From assembly GCF_002352765.1 (NCBI RefSeq), contig NZ_KZ293963.1, forward strand, positions 4,366,559 to 4,430,558: a stretch of DNA of 64,000 nucleotides. The letters run 5' to 3'. A program made the translations under genes and the position numbers. Below, piece by piece: positions 34,106 to 43,179 of the stretch. The notes below the pieces were generated by a model. The model was not told the DNA's origin and ran no database searches. It saw nothing but the letters and a program-made list of their open reading frames with translations. Each line of letters starts with the position of its first letter. Within the stretch, counting starts at the first letter, position 1. The DNA comes from Alteribacter populi. Lineage in GTDB: Bacteria > Bacillota > Bacilli > Bacillales > Salisediminibacteriaceae.

Positions 34106-35389
34106 ATGTTTGTGGATAAAGTTAAGATTTATGTTAAAGCAGGAGACGGCGGAAATGGGCTTGTTGCTTACCGCCGGGAAAAGTATGTACCAGACGGAGG
34201 ACCAGCTGGAGGAGATGGCGGACGAGGAGCAGATGCTGTTTTTGTTGTTGATGAAGGTTTACGTACGTTAATGGATTTTCGTTATCAGCGCCACTTTAAA
34301 GCTGAACGTGGTGAAAATGGGAGACCAAAAAATCAGCATGGTAAAGGTGGAAAAGAAATGGTCGTTCGTGTCCCACCTGGAACAACGATTTTAGATGAAG
34401 ATACTGGAAAGGTAATTGCTGACTTAACAGAAGAAGGTCAACGCCATGTGGTTGCCAAAGGCGGTCGTGGCGGACGGGGAAATTCTCGCTTTGCGACACC
34501 AGCAAACCCTGCTCCAGAGCATGCTGAAAATGGACAACCTGGGGAAGAACGTAACTTAGTTCTAGAGCTTAAAGTTCTTGCTGATGCCGGGCTAGTTGGA
34601 TTTCCCAGCGTCGGGAAGTCTACATTATTAAGTGTTGTCTCAGCTGCGAAGCCAAAAATTGCTGACTATCACTTTACGACGCTCGCACCTAATCTGGGTG
34701 TTGTAGAGACCGAGGATTCCCGTAGTTTTGTGATCGCTGACCTACCTGGTTTAATTGAAGGGGCCCATTCTGGAGTTGGCTTAGGTCATCAATTTTTACG
34801 TCACATTGAACGGACTCGAGTGATTATTCATATCATTGATATGTCAGGGCTAGAAGGCCGCGATCCTTACGAGGATTACCTCACGATCAATGAAGAATTA
34901 AAACAATACAAAATGCGGCTGACAGAGCGTCCGCAATTAGTTGTTGCAAATAAAATGGACATTCCTGAATCTGAAGAGAACCTTGCAGTCTTTAGGGAAA
35001 AAGTTGGTGACGATGTTGAAATCTTCCCTATTTCCGCCGTCACAAAAAAAGGACTTCGTGATCTGCTCTTAGCTATTGCTGACACAGTTGACTCAACAGA
35101 TGAGTTTCCTCTATATGATAAAGAAGAGAAAGAGCAGCGCGTTCTTTATAAGTTTGAGAAAGAAGAGGTACCTTTTACTATTTCTCGTGATGATGACGGC
35201 GCTTATGTGATTGAAGGTGCCGACATTGAAATGGCATTTAAGATGACTGACTTTAATCGAGATGATTCCATTCGACGTTTTTCAAGAAAAATGCGGCATA
35301 TGGGAATTGACGACGCTTTACGTGAACGAGGTGCCCAGCACGGAGATACGGTACGAATCTTACAATATGAATTTGAATTTGTAGAATAA
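34106..35389 (+). CDS. obg: GTPase Obg
   Basis: 427 residues in three domains. The Gly-rich Obg fold is at 1-158 (VKAGDGGNGLVAYRREKYVP, GGRGGRGNSRF), the G domain at ~160-330 (GFPSVGKST near 165, DLPGLIEG, NKMD) and the C-terminal OCT domain at ~350-427. It is an essential ribosome-associated GTPase linking growth, ppGpp, the general stress response and sporulation. It follows spo0B by 32 bases and is probably co-transcribed with it. Confidence 0.97.
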   Translation: MFVDKVKIYVKAGDGGNGLVAYRREKYVPDGGPAGGDGGRGADAVFVVDEGLRTLMDFRYQRHFKAERGENGRPKNQHGKGGKEMVVRVPPGTTILDEDTGKVIADLTEEGQRHVVAKGGRGGRGNSRFATPANPAPEHAENGQPGEERNLVLELKVLADAGLVGFPSVGKSTLLSVVSAAKPKIADYHFTTLAPNLGVVETEDSRSFVIADLPGLIEGAHSGVGLGHQFLRHIERTRVIIHIIDMSGLEGRDPYEDYLTINEELKQYKMRLTERPQLVVANKMDIPESEENLAVFREKVGDDVEIFPISAVTKKGLRDLLLAIADTVDSTDEFPLYDKEEKEQRVLYKFEKEEVPFTISRDDDGAYVIEGADIEMAFKMTDFNRDDSIRRFSRKMRHMGIDDALRERGAQHGDTVRILQYEFEFVE

Positions 35390-35392
35390 TAA

Positions 35393-35436
35393 GAGGGTGT
35401 ATTAAAAGGTTAGTTTTCACCTTTTGATACACCCTC
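35393..35436 (+). terminator. Long hairpin after obg
   Basis: An 18-bp stem (GAGGGTGTATTAAAAGGT at 35393-35410 with its complement at 35419-35436, one G-T pair) begins 3 bases after the obg stop. There is no T-run, and its ends match family-D repeats (GAGGGTGTTCAAAAGG), so it may be a repeat remnant acting as a terminator. Confidence 0.6.
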
Positions 35437-35537
35437 AAAGCTTAAAAAGTTGAGAGTAACATTTTTGTCTGCTCCAAATGTGTTTGTCATCAAAGGCATT
35501 AGCTTCTATAATTGATACACAAAGGGTGGTGATGTTC

Positions 35538-35987
35538 GTGAAACGGCGTACTGATCAATTTTATTTAGTAAGAGAAGATATGCTTCCGGAAGCCATGCTA
35601 AAAACGGTGGAAGCAAAAAAGCTAATTGAAAGTGGGAAAGTAGAAAGAGTCAGTGAGGCTGCCCAAAAAGTAGAAATGAGTAGAAGTGCCTTTTATAAAT
35701 ATAAAGACGGTATTTTTCCTTTTCACACAATGGTTAAAGAAAAAATTATTACGCTCTCCATCCATTTAGAGGACCAGTCAGGTGCTCTTTCGAAGCTATT
35801 ATCGATTATTGCTCACGAAGGTGGGAATGTGTTAACCATTAATCAGACGATACCGTTACAAGGTAGAGCAACATTGACGGTTTCTATTGAAACCGCGGCA
35901 ATGACGTCAAATATTAATCGATTAGTACAAAAAATTGAAAGTTTAGATGCAATAGAAAAAGTGGAAGTTATTGGATCTGGGACTTAA
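35538..35987 (+). CDS. pheB: ACT-domain protein PheB
   Basis: ~149 residues. An N-terminal helix-turn-helix-like region (SEAAQKVEMSRSAFYKYKDG) is followed by an ACT domain (HLEDQSGALSKLLSIIAHEG, TINQTIPLQGRATLTVSI). Such proteins are called PheB or chorismate mutase-related, but catalytic activity is not established; amino-acid-responsive regulation is plausible. GTG 35538, 8 bases after AAAGGGTGG, is preferred over ATG 35532. Confidence 0.9.
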   Translation: MKRRTDQFYLVREDMLPEAMLKTVEAKKLIESGKVERVSEAAQKVEMSRSAFYKYKDGIFPFHTMVKEKIITLSIHLEDQSGALSKLLSIIAHEGGNVLTINQTIPLQGRATLTVSIETAAMTSNINRLVQKIESLDAIEKVEVIGSGT

Positions 35988-36027
35988 TCTACTCATCTGC
36001 ATAGAATTGTGTGAAAATAACAAAAAT

Positions 36028-36136
36028 ACGTGTTTGAAAGGAGGCATAAAAAGAGCCGAGTAGATTGGATCGGTATTTAGCAGGAGGTTTTATTCTCCAA
36101 CAGCTTTTTTTAGCGTACTTTTTGAACATCCTCATA
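36028..36136 (+). repeat. Family D repeat, internally deleted copy before pheA
   Basis: The left block TTTGAAAGGAGGCATAAAAA, then GAGCCGAGTAG, the middle GGTATTTAGC and the right block TACTTTTTGAACATCCTC match the full copy at 63525. The interior is missing. It ends directly before the pheA ribosome binding site. Confidence 0.8.
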
Positions 36137-36153
36137 AAGGTGGTGTGTCAGTT

Positions 36154-37050
36154 ATGAAAGTCGGTTTCCTCGGGCCAAATGGATCTTTTTCCCATATTGC
36201 AGCGTTTTCTTTGTATCCTAATGATGAAATTATTGCTTTTTCTACCATACCTGACAGTATTGATGCTGTGAATGAAGGAAGAGTCGATAAAACAGTCGTT
36301 CCTTTAGAGAATACGATTGAAGGTTCAGTCAATATCACCCTTGATTATATTCTTCGCTATCACCGGCTATCAATCGTTAAAGAAGTAACTGTTCCGATCG
36401 ATCAGCATTTATTAGTGGCCGGGGGTTACAAAGCAACTTGGAAAAAGGATATTAACAAGATTTTTTCTCATCCTCATGCAATAGCACAATGTCATTTATT
36501 CATTCGGAAAACCTTTCCAAATATGGAGATTGAATATACAGACTCTACTGCTTCAGCAGCGAAGTATGTTTCTCAACATCCTCATGAAGCTGTTGCGGCT
36601 ATAGCTAATGCACGAGCAGCGGATATTTACAACCTTAATGTTGCACAACCTTACATAAATGATTACACAAATAATCATACACGGTTTGTTGTATTGGATC
36701 GTGAAAATACGGTAGATAAAGGGGCGACAAATGAGGGGGCGTTTAAGAGTGATAAAACGACGATCCTCGTTACACTTCCTGATGATCATTCAGGGGCGCT
36801 TCACCAAGTGTTATCAGCTTTTGCATGGAGGAAATTAAATTTGTCGAAAATCGAATCCAGACCAATGAAAACCGGTTTAGGAAATTATTTTTTTATTATC
36901 GATGTAGATAAAAAACAAGATGACGTGTTAATACCAGGTGCGATTCAAGAAATTAAAGCTTTAGGCTGTGGTGTTACTGTCCTAGGGAGTTATCCTTGCT
37001 ATCAGCTAAATGATGATCAACTTCATAAAAATGACCAGGCGACCTCTTAA
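36154..37050 (+). CDS. pheA: Prephenate dehydratase
   Basis: ~298 residues. The catalytic domain opens VGFLGPNGSFSHIA and contains PLENTIEGSVNITLDYIL; the TRF motif is present as HTRFVVLD near residue 173. A C-terminal ACT domain carries the phenylalanine-binding ESRPMKTGLGNYFFIID. It converts prephenate to phenylpyruvate and is inhibited by phenylalanine. ATG 36154, 9 bases after AAAGGTGG, is chosen. Confidence 0.95.
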   Translation: MKVGFLGPNGSFSHIAAFSLYPNDEIIAFSTIPDSIDAVNEGRVDKTVVPLENTIEGSVNITLDYILRYHRLSIVKEVTVPIDQHLLVAGGYKATWKKDINKIFSHPHAIAQCHLFIRKTFPNMEIEYTDSTASAAKYVSQHPHEAVAAIANARAADIYNLNVAQPYINDYTNNHTRFVVLDRENTVDKGATNEGAFKSDKTTILVTLPDDHSGALHQVLSAFAWRKLNLSKIESRPMKTGLGNYFFIIDVDKKQDDVLIPGAIQEIKALGCGVTVLGSYPCYQLNDDQLHKNDQATS

Positions 37051-37073
37051 TTAATTCGAGAGGTTGTTTTTTT
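37040..37073 (+). terminator. Terminator overlapping the pheA stop
   Basis: GACCTCT (37041-37047) pairs with AGAGGTT (37059-37065), then seven T. The left arm contains the last pheA codons. From here to 37369 I see no gene, only AT-rich sequence that must hold the safA promoter. Confidence 0.7.
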
Positions 37074-37369
37074 GTACTTTAAAGAAAGGAAAAAAGGCAA
37101 TTAAGATTTGGTTTAACAAACTCAACTACTTAATGACTTGAGGTTACTAAGTATTAGCGTATTGTTGGGTTTAAAAGTTCAATTACGTCTCTTTAAACTG
37201 TTCCTGGAATTTGGTTCTACTATCTAACCTCTTTAAAAATAGTTATACATCTTATCCAGCTTACATAAAGTGTGATGAAAGGGACTGTACGGTTTATGTT
37301 TTCTAAAGGTGACCAATCGCCCATTCATGCATAGGATGTAAAGAAAACGTATGGGAGGGATCAAAGAAA

Positions 37370-38668
37370 GTGAAAATTCATATTGTCCAAAAAGGCGATA
37401 CGCTTTGGAAGCTATCACAAAAATATGGCGTAAATTTTGACGAGTTAAAGTCTGTAAATAATCATTTAAGCAACCCAGACCTGATTATGCCAGGGATGAA
37501 GATAAAAATCCCGACAGGGGGAGTACAGGCAAAAAAAGAGGCGCCTGTGGCAGGAGTTGCTAAGGAACAGCCTGTTAAGGAGATGCCAAAAGTAAAGGAA
37601 GCACCAGTGGCACCACAAAAAAAGCCGCCTTCAATAAAAGAGGAGAAAGAAGCACCGGTAGCAAAAGCGGCTCCACCTCCGCAACCTCAACCTTCTTATA
37701 AAGTGCAACAAAAAATGAATTTTAATTTTTATAAGCAGCAAGCACAGCCTAAAAAAGAAAAACCTAAAATGCCAGAGCCTCCAAAAATGCCGAAGCCAAA
37801 GGAAGAGCCTAAAAAGGTAAAGCCTGCAAAAAAAGAGGAGCCTAAAAAAGTAATGCCGGCTAAAAAAGAAGAACCGAAGAAAAAGGAGCAAGTTCAAGGG
37901 AAGAAAGAAACCGCTCCTAAGGGGATGCCAACCGGAATGACTATGCCCCAAGCCGCCCATCATCCGCAAATGGCTCCTCAAGCACAAATGATGGCTCCAC
38001 AGCCACAGATGGCTCCACAGCCACAAATGATGGCCTCACAGCCACAATATGATTGTTATCCGGTTTCTCCAATTATGCCAGGGTGCGCGTATCCGTGTGG
38101 TAACGGTACCTATCCACAGCAAGTAATGGGTCAACAAGTGATGCCAAACCAGATGATGCCGCAGCAAGTGATGGGTCAGCAAATGATGCCAAATCAGATG
38201 ATGCCGCAACATGTGATGGGTCAGCAAATGATGCCAAACCAGATGATGCCGCAGCAAGTAATGGGTCAGCAAATGATGCCAAACCAAATGATGCCGCAGC
38301 AAGTAATGGGTCAGCAAATGATGCCAAACCAAATGATGCCACAACAAGTAATGGGTCAGCAAATGATGCCAAACCAAATGATGATGGATGACGATTTCGA
38401 TGATGATCTATATGATAATGACAACATGGTTGAAGGTACAATGTACCAACCAAATGATATGGCGCAAATGTATGGAGATGTGACAGCTCATCAGTTTCAG
38501 CCCCATAACATGCAATATCAGACTCCTATGCAAGCACCTTTCGGGAATGGTCCCCAAGGATATGGCATGATGCCAGGCCATCAAGGTGGGATGATGCCTG
38601 GATCACAGTCTGGTACTCACGAATACCAAGGTGATTGGGATCGACAAGATAGTGAAGAAGACGATTAA
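37370..38668 (+). CDS. safA: Spore coat assembly protein SafA
   Basis: 432 residues. A single N-terminal LysM domain (HIVQKGDTLWKLSQKYGVNF to GMKIKIP) should bind cortex peptidoglycan. A Lys/Pro/Glu-rich linker with KEEPKK repeats follows, then a Met/Gln-rich tail with six 15-residue repeats. SafA is the interaction hub of the inner spore coat in B. subtilis. GTG is the start, 10 bases after GGGAGGG. The LysM sequence and the location after pheA support the call; the repeat tail is lineage-specific. Confidence 0.9.
   Translation: MKIHIVQKGDTLWKLSQKYGVNFDELKSVNNHLSNPDLIMPGMKIKIPTGGVQAKKEAPVAGVAKEQPVKEMPKVKEAPVAPQKKPPSIKEEKEAPVAKAAPPPQPQPSYKVQQKMNFNFYKQQAQPKKEKPKMPEPPKMPKPKEEPKKVKPAKKEEPKKVMPAKKEEPKKKEQVQGKKETAPKGMPTGMTMPQAAHHPQMAPQAQMMAPQPQMAPQPQMMASQPQYDCYPVSPIMPGCAYPCGNGTYPQQVMGQQVMPNQMMPQQVMGQQMMPNQMMPQHVMGQQMMPNQMMPQQVMGQQMMPNQMMPQQVMGQQMMPNQMMPQQVMGQQMMPNQMMMDDDFDDDLYDNDNMVEGTMYQPNDMAQMYGDVTAHQFQPHNMQYQTPMQAPFGNGPQGYGMMPGHQGGMMPGSQSGTHEYQGDWDRQDSEEDD
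38114..38383 (+). repeat. Six 45-bp tandem repeats in safA
   Basis: Six in-frame units of 15 codons with consensus PQQVMGQQMMPNQMM. Units 4 and 5 are almost identical at DNA level, which suggests recent expansion; unit 1 has V for M and unit 3 has H for Q. Confidence 0.95.
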
Positions 38669-38675
38669 AAACGTG

Positions 38676-38710
38676 AAGTGCTATACATTCAGTTGTATGG
38701 CACTTTTCAT
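38676..38710 (+). terminator. Terminator of safA
   Basis: AAGTGCTATACA (38676-38687) pairs with TGTATGGCACTT (38694-38705, one G-U) and is followed by a T-rich stretch. Confidence 0.8.
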
Positions 38711-38755
38711 TTGTTTCGAGATAAAAATTATGCTCTTATATAAATAGCTTCTCTT

Positions 38756-38806
38756 CCTCGGCCGACTCGGCTCTTTTTTATGCTCCTTTTGAACACGCAC
38801 TAAAAG
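38756..38806 (-). repeat. Family D repeat fragment, inverted
   Basis: Read on the minus strand, GCGTGTTCAAAAGGAGCATA, AAAAAGAGCCGAGTCGG equals the left end of the full copy at 63525. The remaining bases to 38957 hold no gene I can support. Confidence 0.75.
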
Positions 38807-38957
38807 ATCCTGTTTGCTTTATGAGCGTTAGGTAAGCGTAAGCTTGCTCTGTCACGCCGTTCGTGTAGTTTACCTCATCCTCTTTTTCCTTTAACTAACA
38901 GAATCATTTTTCTCCTTAAACGCCATCCTAAAAGGTGAAAGGAGGAATTTAAAAAAC

Positions 38958-39911
38958 ATGAAAAAATGGTTCTTAAGTTTATCAGCAGCTACGATGCTCG
39001 TCTCAGGCTTAGCAGGTTGCGGCGGTAACGCCAATGATACAGACGAAGGTGCCCAACAAGGATTTTTTAGAAACCAACAAAATCAGCAAAGAAATGTTGA
39101 ACAACAAGATGGTGGAGGGTATTTAAACAAACGTCAAGGGATGACTGGTCACTATTATGGGCAAAATGCCGATCAGAACTTTCATCAAAACCGAGGGCGT
39201 GAGACAGAGCGTTTCGGGACAAGAGCTGCAAATTATGGTAATCCGATGACAGGTTACCGTACTAGAGCAAGAGGCATGAACCGTACACAAGGGTTTGGTA
39301 GAGGTATTACGGGTAATGACCGTCCTGGGATGGTTGATAACAATGGAATTTTAAACCGTTTCAATGCGAATGAAAACCGCATGGGCGGTTATGACAACCA
39401 CCAGCGATACCGAATGCAGGGAGCAAACAAGCAACAACGTCAAGGCATGATGCAAGGGAGCAATCAGCAACAACGTCAAGGCATGATGCAAGGACAACAA
39501 CATCAACGATCTCAACAGGGACAGGGTCACCAAGGTCAGCAAGGCCAACACCGTGGTTACTATGACGGAGAAGATGGTCACTTAGCTCAACGCATTGCTA
39601 ATCGTGTAGAAGACATGGACAAGGTTGAAGATTGCCGTGTTATTGTAAATGGAGATGACATTGTGATCGGTGTTAATACATTAGATGGCGATGATCAAAG
39701 AGTTCAACAAAAAATTCATAGAATGACTTCAGATCTGGATGATCATAAAGACATTTATGTTTCTTCTGACAGAGAACAAGTAGACCGAATTCGTGGAATG
39801 GATGACCGTTTAAGAGCAGGGGAACCATTTGATGAAGTTGGAGCTACATTTAACGACATGGTTCAAGACTTAGGAAGAGCAATACAACGTCCTTTTGAAA
39901 GATCTCGATAA
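38958..39911 (+). CDS. coxA: CoxA-like spore cortex lipoprotein (YhcN/YlaJ family)
   Basis: 317 residues. The lipoprotein signal ends in LVSGLAGCGG (Cys near 21). The middle is low complexity, rich in Gln/Gly/Asn/Met/Arg (for example QQRQGMMQGSN repeated). The C-terminal domain (~205-317) has HLAQRIANRVEDMDKVEDCR and VIVNGDDIVIGVNT, typical of YhcN/YlaJ sporulation lipoproteins. CoxA follows safA in B. subtilis, where it is a cortex protein of unknown function. This product is longer, mainly through the low-complexity insert. Confidence 0.75.
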   Translation: MKKWFLSLSAATMLVSGLAGCGGNANDTDEGAQQGFFRNQQNQQRNVEQQDGGGYLNKRQGMTGHYYGQNADQNFHQNRGRETERFGTRAANYGNPMTGYRTRARGMNRTQGFGRGITGNDRPGMVDNNGILNRFNANENRMGGYDNHQRYRMQGANKQQRQGMMQGSNQQQRQGMMQGQQHQRSQQGQGHQGQQGQHRGYYDGEDGHLAQRIANRVEDMDKVEDCRVIVNGDDIVIGVNTLDGDDQRVQQKIHRMTSDLDDHKDIYVSSDREQVDRIRGMDDRLRAGEPFDEVGATFNDMVQDLGRAIQRPFERSR

Positions 39912-39919
39912 AATGGCTG

Positions 39920-39957
39920 GAGACAGGTTATCTGATAACCTGTCTCATTCTCTTTTT
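39920..39957 (+). terminator. Terminator of the CoxA-like gene
   Basis: GAGACAGGTTATC (39920-39932) pairs perfectly with GATAACCTGTCTC (39934-39946) and is followed by a T-rich tract. Confidence 0.85.
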
Positions 39958-40026
39958 ACCCTTCTTTCCGGTAATTTTCACATGTGATATATTGAATGAA
40001 ATAGGAAAGTACAGGAGGAGATACCA

Positions 40027-40761
40027 ATGGCAGGTCATTCAAAGTGGTCAAACATTAAACATCGAAAAGGAAGACAAGATGCTAAAAAAGGAAAAATGTT
40101 TACAAGTATCTCTAAAGAAATTTTTGCTGCCGTACGAAGTGGGGGAGATGATCCGGCTTCAAACACTAAGTTGCGACTGGCAATGAATAAAGCTAAAGCT
40201 GCGAACATGCCAAACGATAATGTGGAACGAACGATTAAAAAAGCAACTGGAAACCTTGATGGTGTCACGTATGAAAATATTACATATGAGGGATACGGGC
40301 CTAATGGTGTGGCGATTTTTGTAGAGGCTTTAACTGATAATAAAAACCGTACAGCTGCTGAGATGAGGCTGGCATTTAATAAAAACGGTGGAAACCTTGG
40401 TGAAACTGGATGTGTGGCCTTTATGTTCCAGCGATCTGGTTATTTGGTTGTAGAATTTGAAGCGAACGAAACAGATGAAGAATCGTTGATGCTTGCTGCC
40501 ATTGAATCAGGAGCGGACGATGTTATGTCTGAGGACGAGGGGCTGGAAATTATTACAGAAGCGGAGACGTTTGAATCAGTTCGTGATTCGTTGGAAAAAG
40601 AAGGAGTGACCTTTACAGAAGCGGAAGTTACCATGCTTCCAAATGTAAAGACAAAGCTACCTGTAAATGAAAGCGAAGAAATTCTTCGATTAATTGATGT
40701 ACTAGAAGATAATGATGATGTGCAAGAAGTGTATCATAATTTAGAAATTATAGATGAATAA
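40027..40761 (+). CDS. yebC: YebC/PmpR-family protein
   Basis: 244 residues starting MAGHSKWSNIKHRKGRQDAK, the invariant opening of the family, with the GGNLGETGCVAFMF motif near residue 125. Members have been described as transcriptional regulators and, more recently, as translation factors that help at proline stretches. It lies upstream of ruvAB, a common arrangement. The ATG follows AGGAGG. Confidence 0.95.
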   Translation: MAGHSKWSNIKHRKGRQDAKKGKMFTSISKEIFAAVRSGGDDPASNTKLRLAMNKAKAANMPNDNVERTIKKATGNLDGVTYENITYEGYGPNGVAIFVEALTDNKNRTAAEMRLAFNKNGGNLGETGCVAFMFQRSGYLVVEFEANETDEESLMLAAIESGADDVMSEDEGLEIITEAETFESVRDSLEKEGVTFTEAEVTMLPNVKTKLPVNESEEILRLIDVLEDNDDVQEVYHNLEIIDE

Positions 40762-40865
40762 GATGGATAAAAATTTCACAGCTGGAAACACTATGTGTAT
40801 CTACGAAGTGGGGTCCCTAAACGTTGGTGTGAATTTATTGTGTAAATGTAAGGAGGCGTGTATGC

Positions 40866-41426
40866 ATGCTTACCACTTTCTCTTTGAAAGACTTAAATCA
40901 CCAGTTCTTCAGGATGTTTTTGGTCTTAGCCCTCTTTTTTGTTTGTTTCGTTTCGGCTAACGAAGTTCTACAACCTGTCATTTATGCAGAGGATGATGAT
41001 GCCTTCGAAGTTACAGGACCGTTAACGGTTGAAGTTGTTCTCCAACGTGTATATCTTGATGGGGAAATGAGTGAAGAGGTTATCGAGGAAGAGATTTTAT
41101 CGATGGAAGATTTCTGGTCATTTTATGACGACTGGCAGTTATTAACTCACACTCAGGACCAAGTCGTCTTTCAGCAGGAAGTCAATGATATTTCCCCTTT
41201 ACTTAAGGTGAACGGTTACTTCGGTCTATCAGAAGAAGGAACCTTAAATATTTATAATGGAAAACCGGAACAAGATGATGTTATTCAATCGTTTTTCCAA
41301 ATTAATACAGACAGGTTAAAAAGTAAGGTGCATTCAGACTTAAAGAGTGGAATTCCTGTTTCCTCTAAGGATCATTATTTGGAAGTGTTGCAAATGTACG
41401 AAAAATATTCTGTAACTGATATGTAG
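40866..41426 (+). CDS. bofC: Intercompartmental sporulation signalling protein BofC
   Basis: 186 residues. An N-terminal signal/anchor segment (~17-33, FLVLALFFVCFVSA) precedes GPLTVEVVLQRVYLDGEMSE, which is the BofC N-terminal domain signature. BofC is made in the forespore and restrains SpoIVB signalling, which controls pro-sigma-K processing. It lies between yebC and ruvA, as in Bacillus. The ATG at 40866 follows AGGAGG at 9 bases. Confidence 0.88.
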   Translation: MLTTFSLKDLNHQFFRMFLVLALFFVCFVSANEVLQPVIYAEDDDAFEVTGPLTVEVVLQRVYLDGEMSEEVIEEEILSMEDFWSFYDDWQLLTHTQDQVVFQQEVNDISPLLKVNGYFGLSEEGTLNIYNGKPEQDDVIQSFFQINTDRLKSKVHSDLKSGIPVSSKDHYLEVLQMYEKYSVTDM

Positions 41427-41427
41427 T

Positions 41428-41460
41428 AAAAAGCTGTCTCATATAGGCAGCTTTTTTATT
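41428..41460 (+). terminator. Terminator of bofC
   Basis: AAAAAGCTGTC pairs with GGCAGCTTTTTT across a short A/T-rich loop and ends in a T-run. Confidence 0.85.
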
Positions 41461-41510
41461 TTTATGCTAAAATAGAAATGTGTGTTCGCATAAAGGGAGA
41501 GGTGAGTTAG

Positions 41511-42128
41511 GTGATTGAATTTGTTACTGGAAAATTGAGTTATATAGATACAGAATATATTGTTATTGATGTGAATGGAGTAGGATACTTAGTTTTTTGC
41601 GCGAATCCATTCAGCTTTCAACAGAATGAAGGGAAACAGCTTAAAATATATACATATCAACACGTAAGAGAAGACGCACTCCGGTTGTACGGCTTTCATA
41701 ATCGCGAAGAAAGACGCCTTTTTGAGAAACTTCTTCAGGTGTCAGGAATTGGCCCTAAAGGAGCGTTAGCTATTTTGGCATCAGGAGCTCCGGAGCGAGT
41801 GGTTCAAGCCATAGAAGAAGAAGACGAACGTTTCCTTGTCAAGTTCCCTGGCGTTGGCAAAAAAACGGCACGCCAGATTATTTTAGATTTAAAGGGGAAG
41901 CTTCCTGAATGGATGCCTTCTTTGCTAGATCAAGACGGACAGCCTATAGATTCGGGGATACAAAACAATGGAAGCAGCCACCAGGAGTTAGATGAAGCGG
42001 TTGAAGCATTAAAGGCACTCGGGTATTTAGACCGTGAGATTAACCGGGCATTGCCAGCATTAAAGGAAAAGCAATTAACTACAGATGGCTATATAAAAGA
42101 AGCGTTAAGATTAATGCTTCAAGTGTAA
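41511..42128 (+). CDS. ruvA: Holliday junction helicase subunit RuvA
   Basis: 205 residues. An OB-fold domain (FVTGKLSYIDTEYIVIDVNG) precedes tandem helix-hairpin-helix motifs (LLQVSGIGPKGALAIL, FPGVGKKTARQIILDL) and a C-terminal UBA-like domain that contacts RuvB. It binds four-way DNA junctions during recombination. The GTG start follows AAAGGGAGAGG. Confidence 0.96.
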   Translation: MIEFVTGKLSYIDTEYIVIDVNGVGYLVFCANPFSFQQNEGKQLKIYTYQHVREDALRLYGFHNREERRLFEKLLQVSGIGPKGALAILASGAPERVVQAIEEEDERFLVKFPGVGKKTARQIILDLKGKLPEWMPSLLDQDGQPIDSGIQNNGSSHQELDEAVEALKALGYLDREINRALPALKEKQLTTDGYIKEALRLMLQV

Positions 42129-42171
42129 ATGTGAAGCCATTCTCTCGCTCACAGGATCGGAGGTAAGTAAT

Positions 42172-43179
42172 ATGGAAGAAGAACGGATTGTAAGCGGCGA
42201 GACTCAAAGGGAAGAAGAAAAGTGGGCGGAACTATCTCTTCGACCCCAACGTCTTTCTCAGTATATAGGTCAACAAACGGTAAAGGATAACTTAACTGTT
42301 TTTATAGAAGCCGCAAAGATGCGAGAAGAGTGTCTCGATCATGTGCTTTTGTATGGGCCGCCGGGATTGGGAAAAACAACTCTTGCGATGATTATTTCCA
42401 ATGAGATGAATGTGAACTTGCGAACAACAGCAGGGCCTGCAATTGAGAGGCCAGGGGACTTGGCTGCAATTTTAACAGCACTGGAACCCGGTGATGTCTT
42501 ATTTATCGATGAAATTCACAGGCTTAATCGAGCGGTTGAAGAAGTACTTTATCCAGCTATGGAAGATTTTTGCTTAGATATCGTAATCGGGAAAGGTCCG
42601 TCTGCTCGTTCAGTTCGTCTCGATTTACCACCTTTTACACTGGTAGGGGCAACGACACGTGCAGGAATGCTTTCTGCACCTTTACGAGATCGTTTTGGTG
42701 TGGTAAGTCGTCTGGAGTTTTATACTCAAGAAGATTTGACGGAAATTGTATCGCGTACAGCCGATGTCATGGAAGTTAATATTGACAAGAAGGCGAGCCA
42801 GGAAATCGCCAGGAGATCAAGGGGGACACCTAGAATTGCAAACCGATTGCTACGCCGGGTCCGAGACTTTGCTCAAGTACGGGGCAACGGCGAGGTGACA
42901 TTTCAACTGGCCAGTGAAGCATTAGTGCTTTTACAAGTTGATAAAGAAGGACTTGACCATATCGATCATAAATTATTAATCGGACTCATCGAGAAATTTA
43001 GAGGGGGTCCCGTAGGTTTAGATACGATCGCGGCTACCATTGGGGAAGAGTCTCACACAATAGAAGATGTTTATGAACCTTATTTATTACAAATTGGGTT
43101 TTTACAAAGGACTCCGCGGGGAAGAATGGTAACGAACCGTGTGTATAACCATTTTAATTTGGAGGTGCCCGACTATTGA
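42172..43179 (+). CDS. ruvB: Holliday junction helicase motor RuvB
   Basis: 335 residues, AAA+. Walker A is LLYGPPGLGKTTLA near residue 62, Walker B is VLFIDEIHRL, sensor 1 is LVGATTRAGML, and the sensor-2 arginine is in RGTPRIANRLL. A C-terminal winged helix ends in TPRGRMVTNRVYNHF. It drives branch migration with RuvA. It is 43 bases after ruvA, and its stop overlaps the next gene. Confidence 0.97.
   Translation: MEEERIVSGETQREEEKWAELSLRPQRLSQYIGQQTVKDNLTVFIEAAKMREECLDHVLLYGPPGLGKTTLAMIISNEMNVNLRTTAGPAIERPGDLAAILTALEPGDVLFIDEIHRLNRAVEEVLYPAMEDFCLDIVIGKGPSARSVRLDLPPFTLVGATTRAGMLSAPLRDRFGVVSRLEFYTQEDLTEIVSRTADVMEVNIDKKASQEIARRSRGTPRIANRLLRRVRDFAQVRGNGEVTFQLASEALVLLQVDKEGLDHIDHKLLIGLIEKFRGGPVGLDTIAATIGEESHTIEDVYEPYLLQIGFLQRTPRGRMVTNRVYNHFNLEVPDY

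Noticed and set aside
36842..36850. TTGTCGAAA as another Spo0A box
   Set aside because: It lies inside the pheA coding sequence, where a chance match is likely in 64 kb.
38114..38383. Regular 45-bp repeats as a CRISPR array
   Set aside because: There are no unique spacers, the units are in frame with SafA, and no cas genes are present.
38036..38453. Minus-strand open frames with repeated His/Leu-rich units
   Set aside because: They are antisense shadows of the SafA 45-bp repeats; the periodicity comes from the sense gene.
40754..40960. Plus-strand frame between yebC and bofC
   Set aside because: It overlaps the bofC start in another frame; the AGGAGG site clearly serves bofC.
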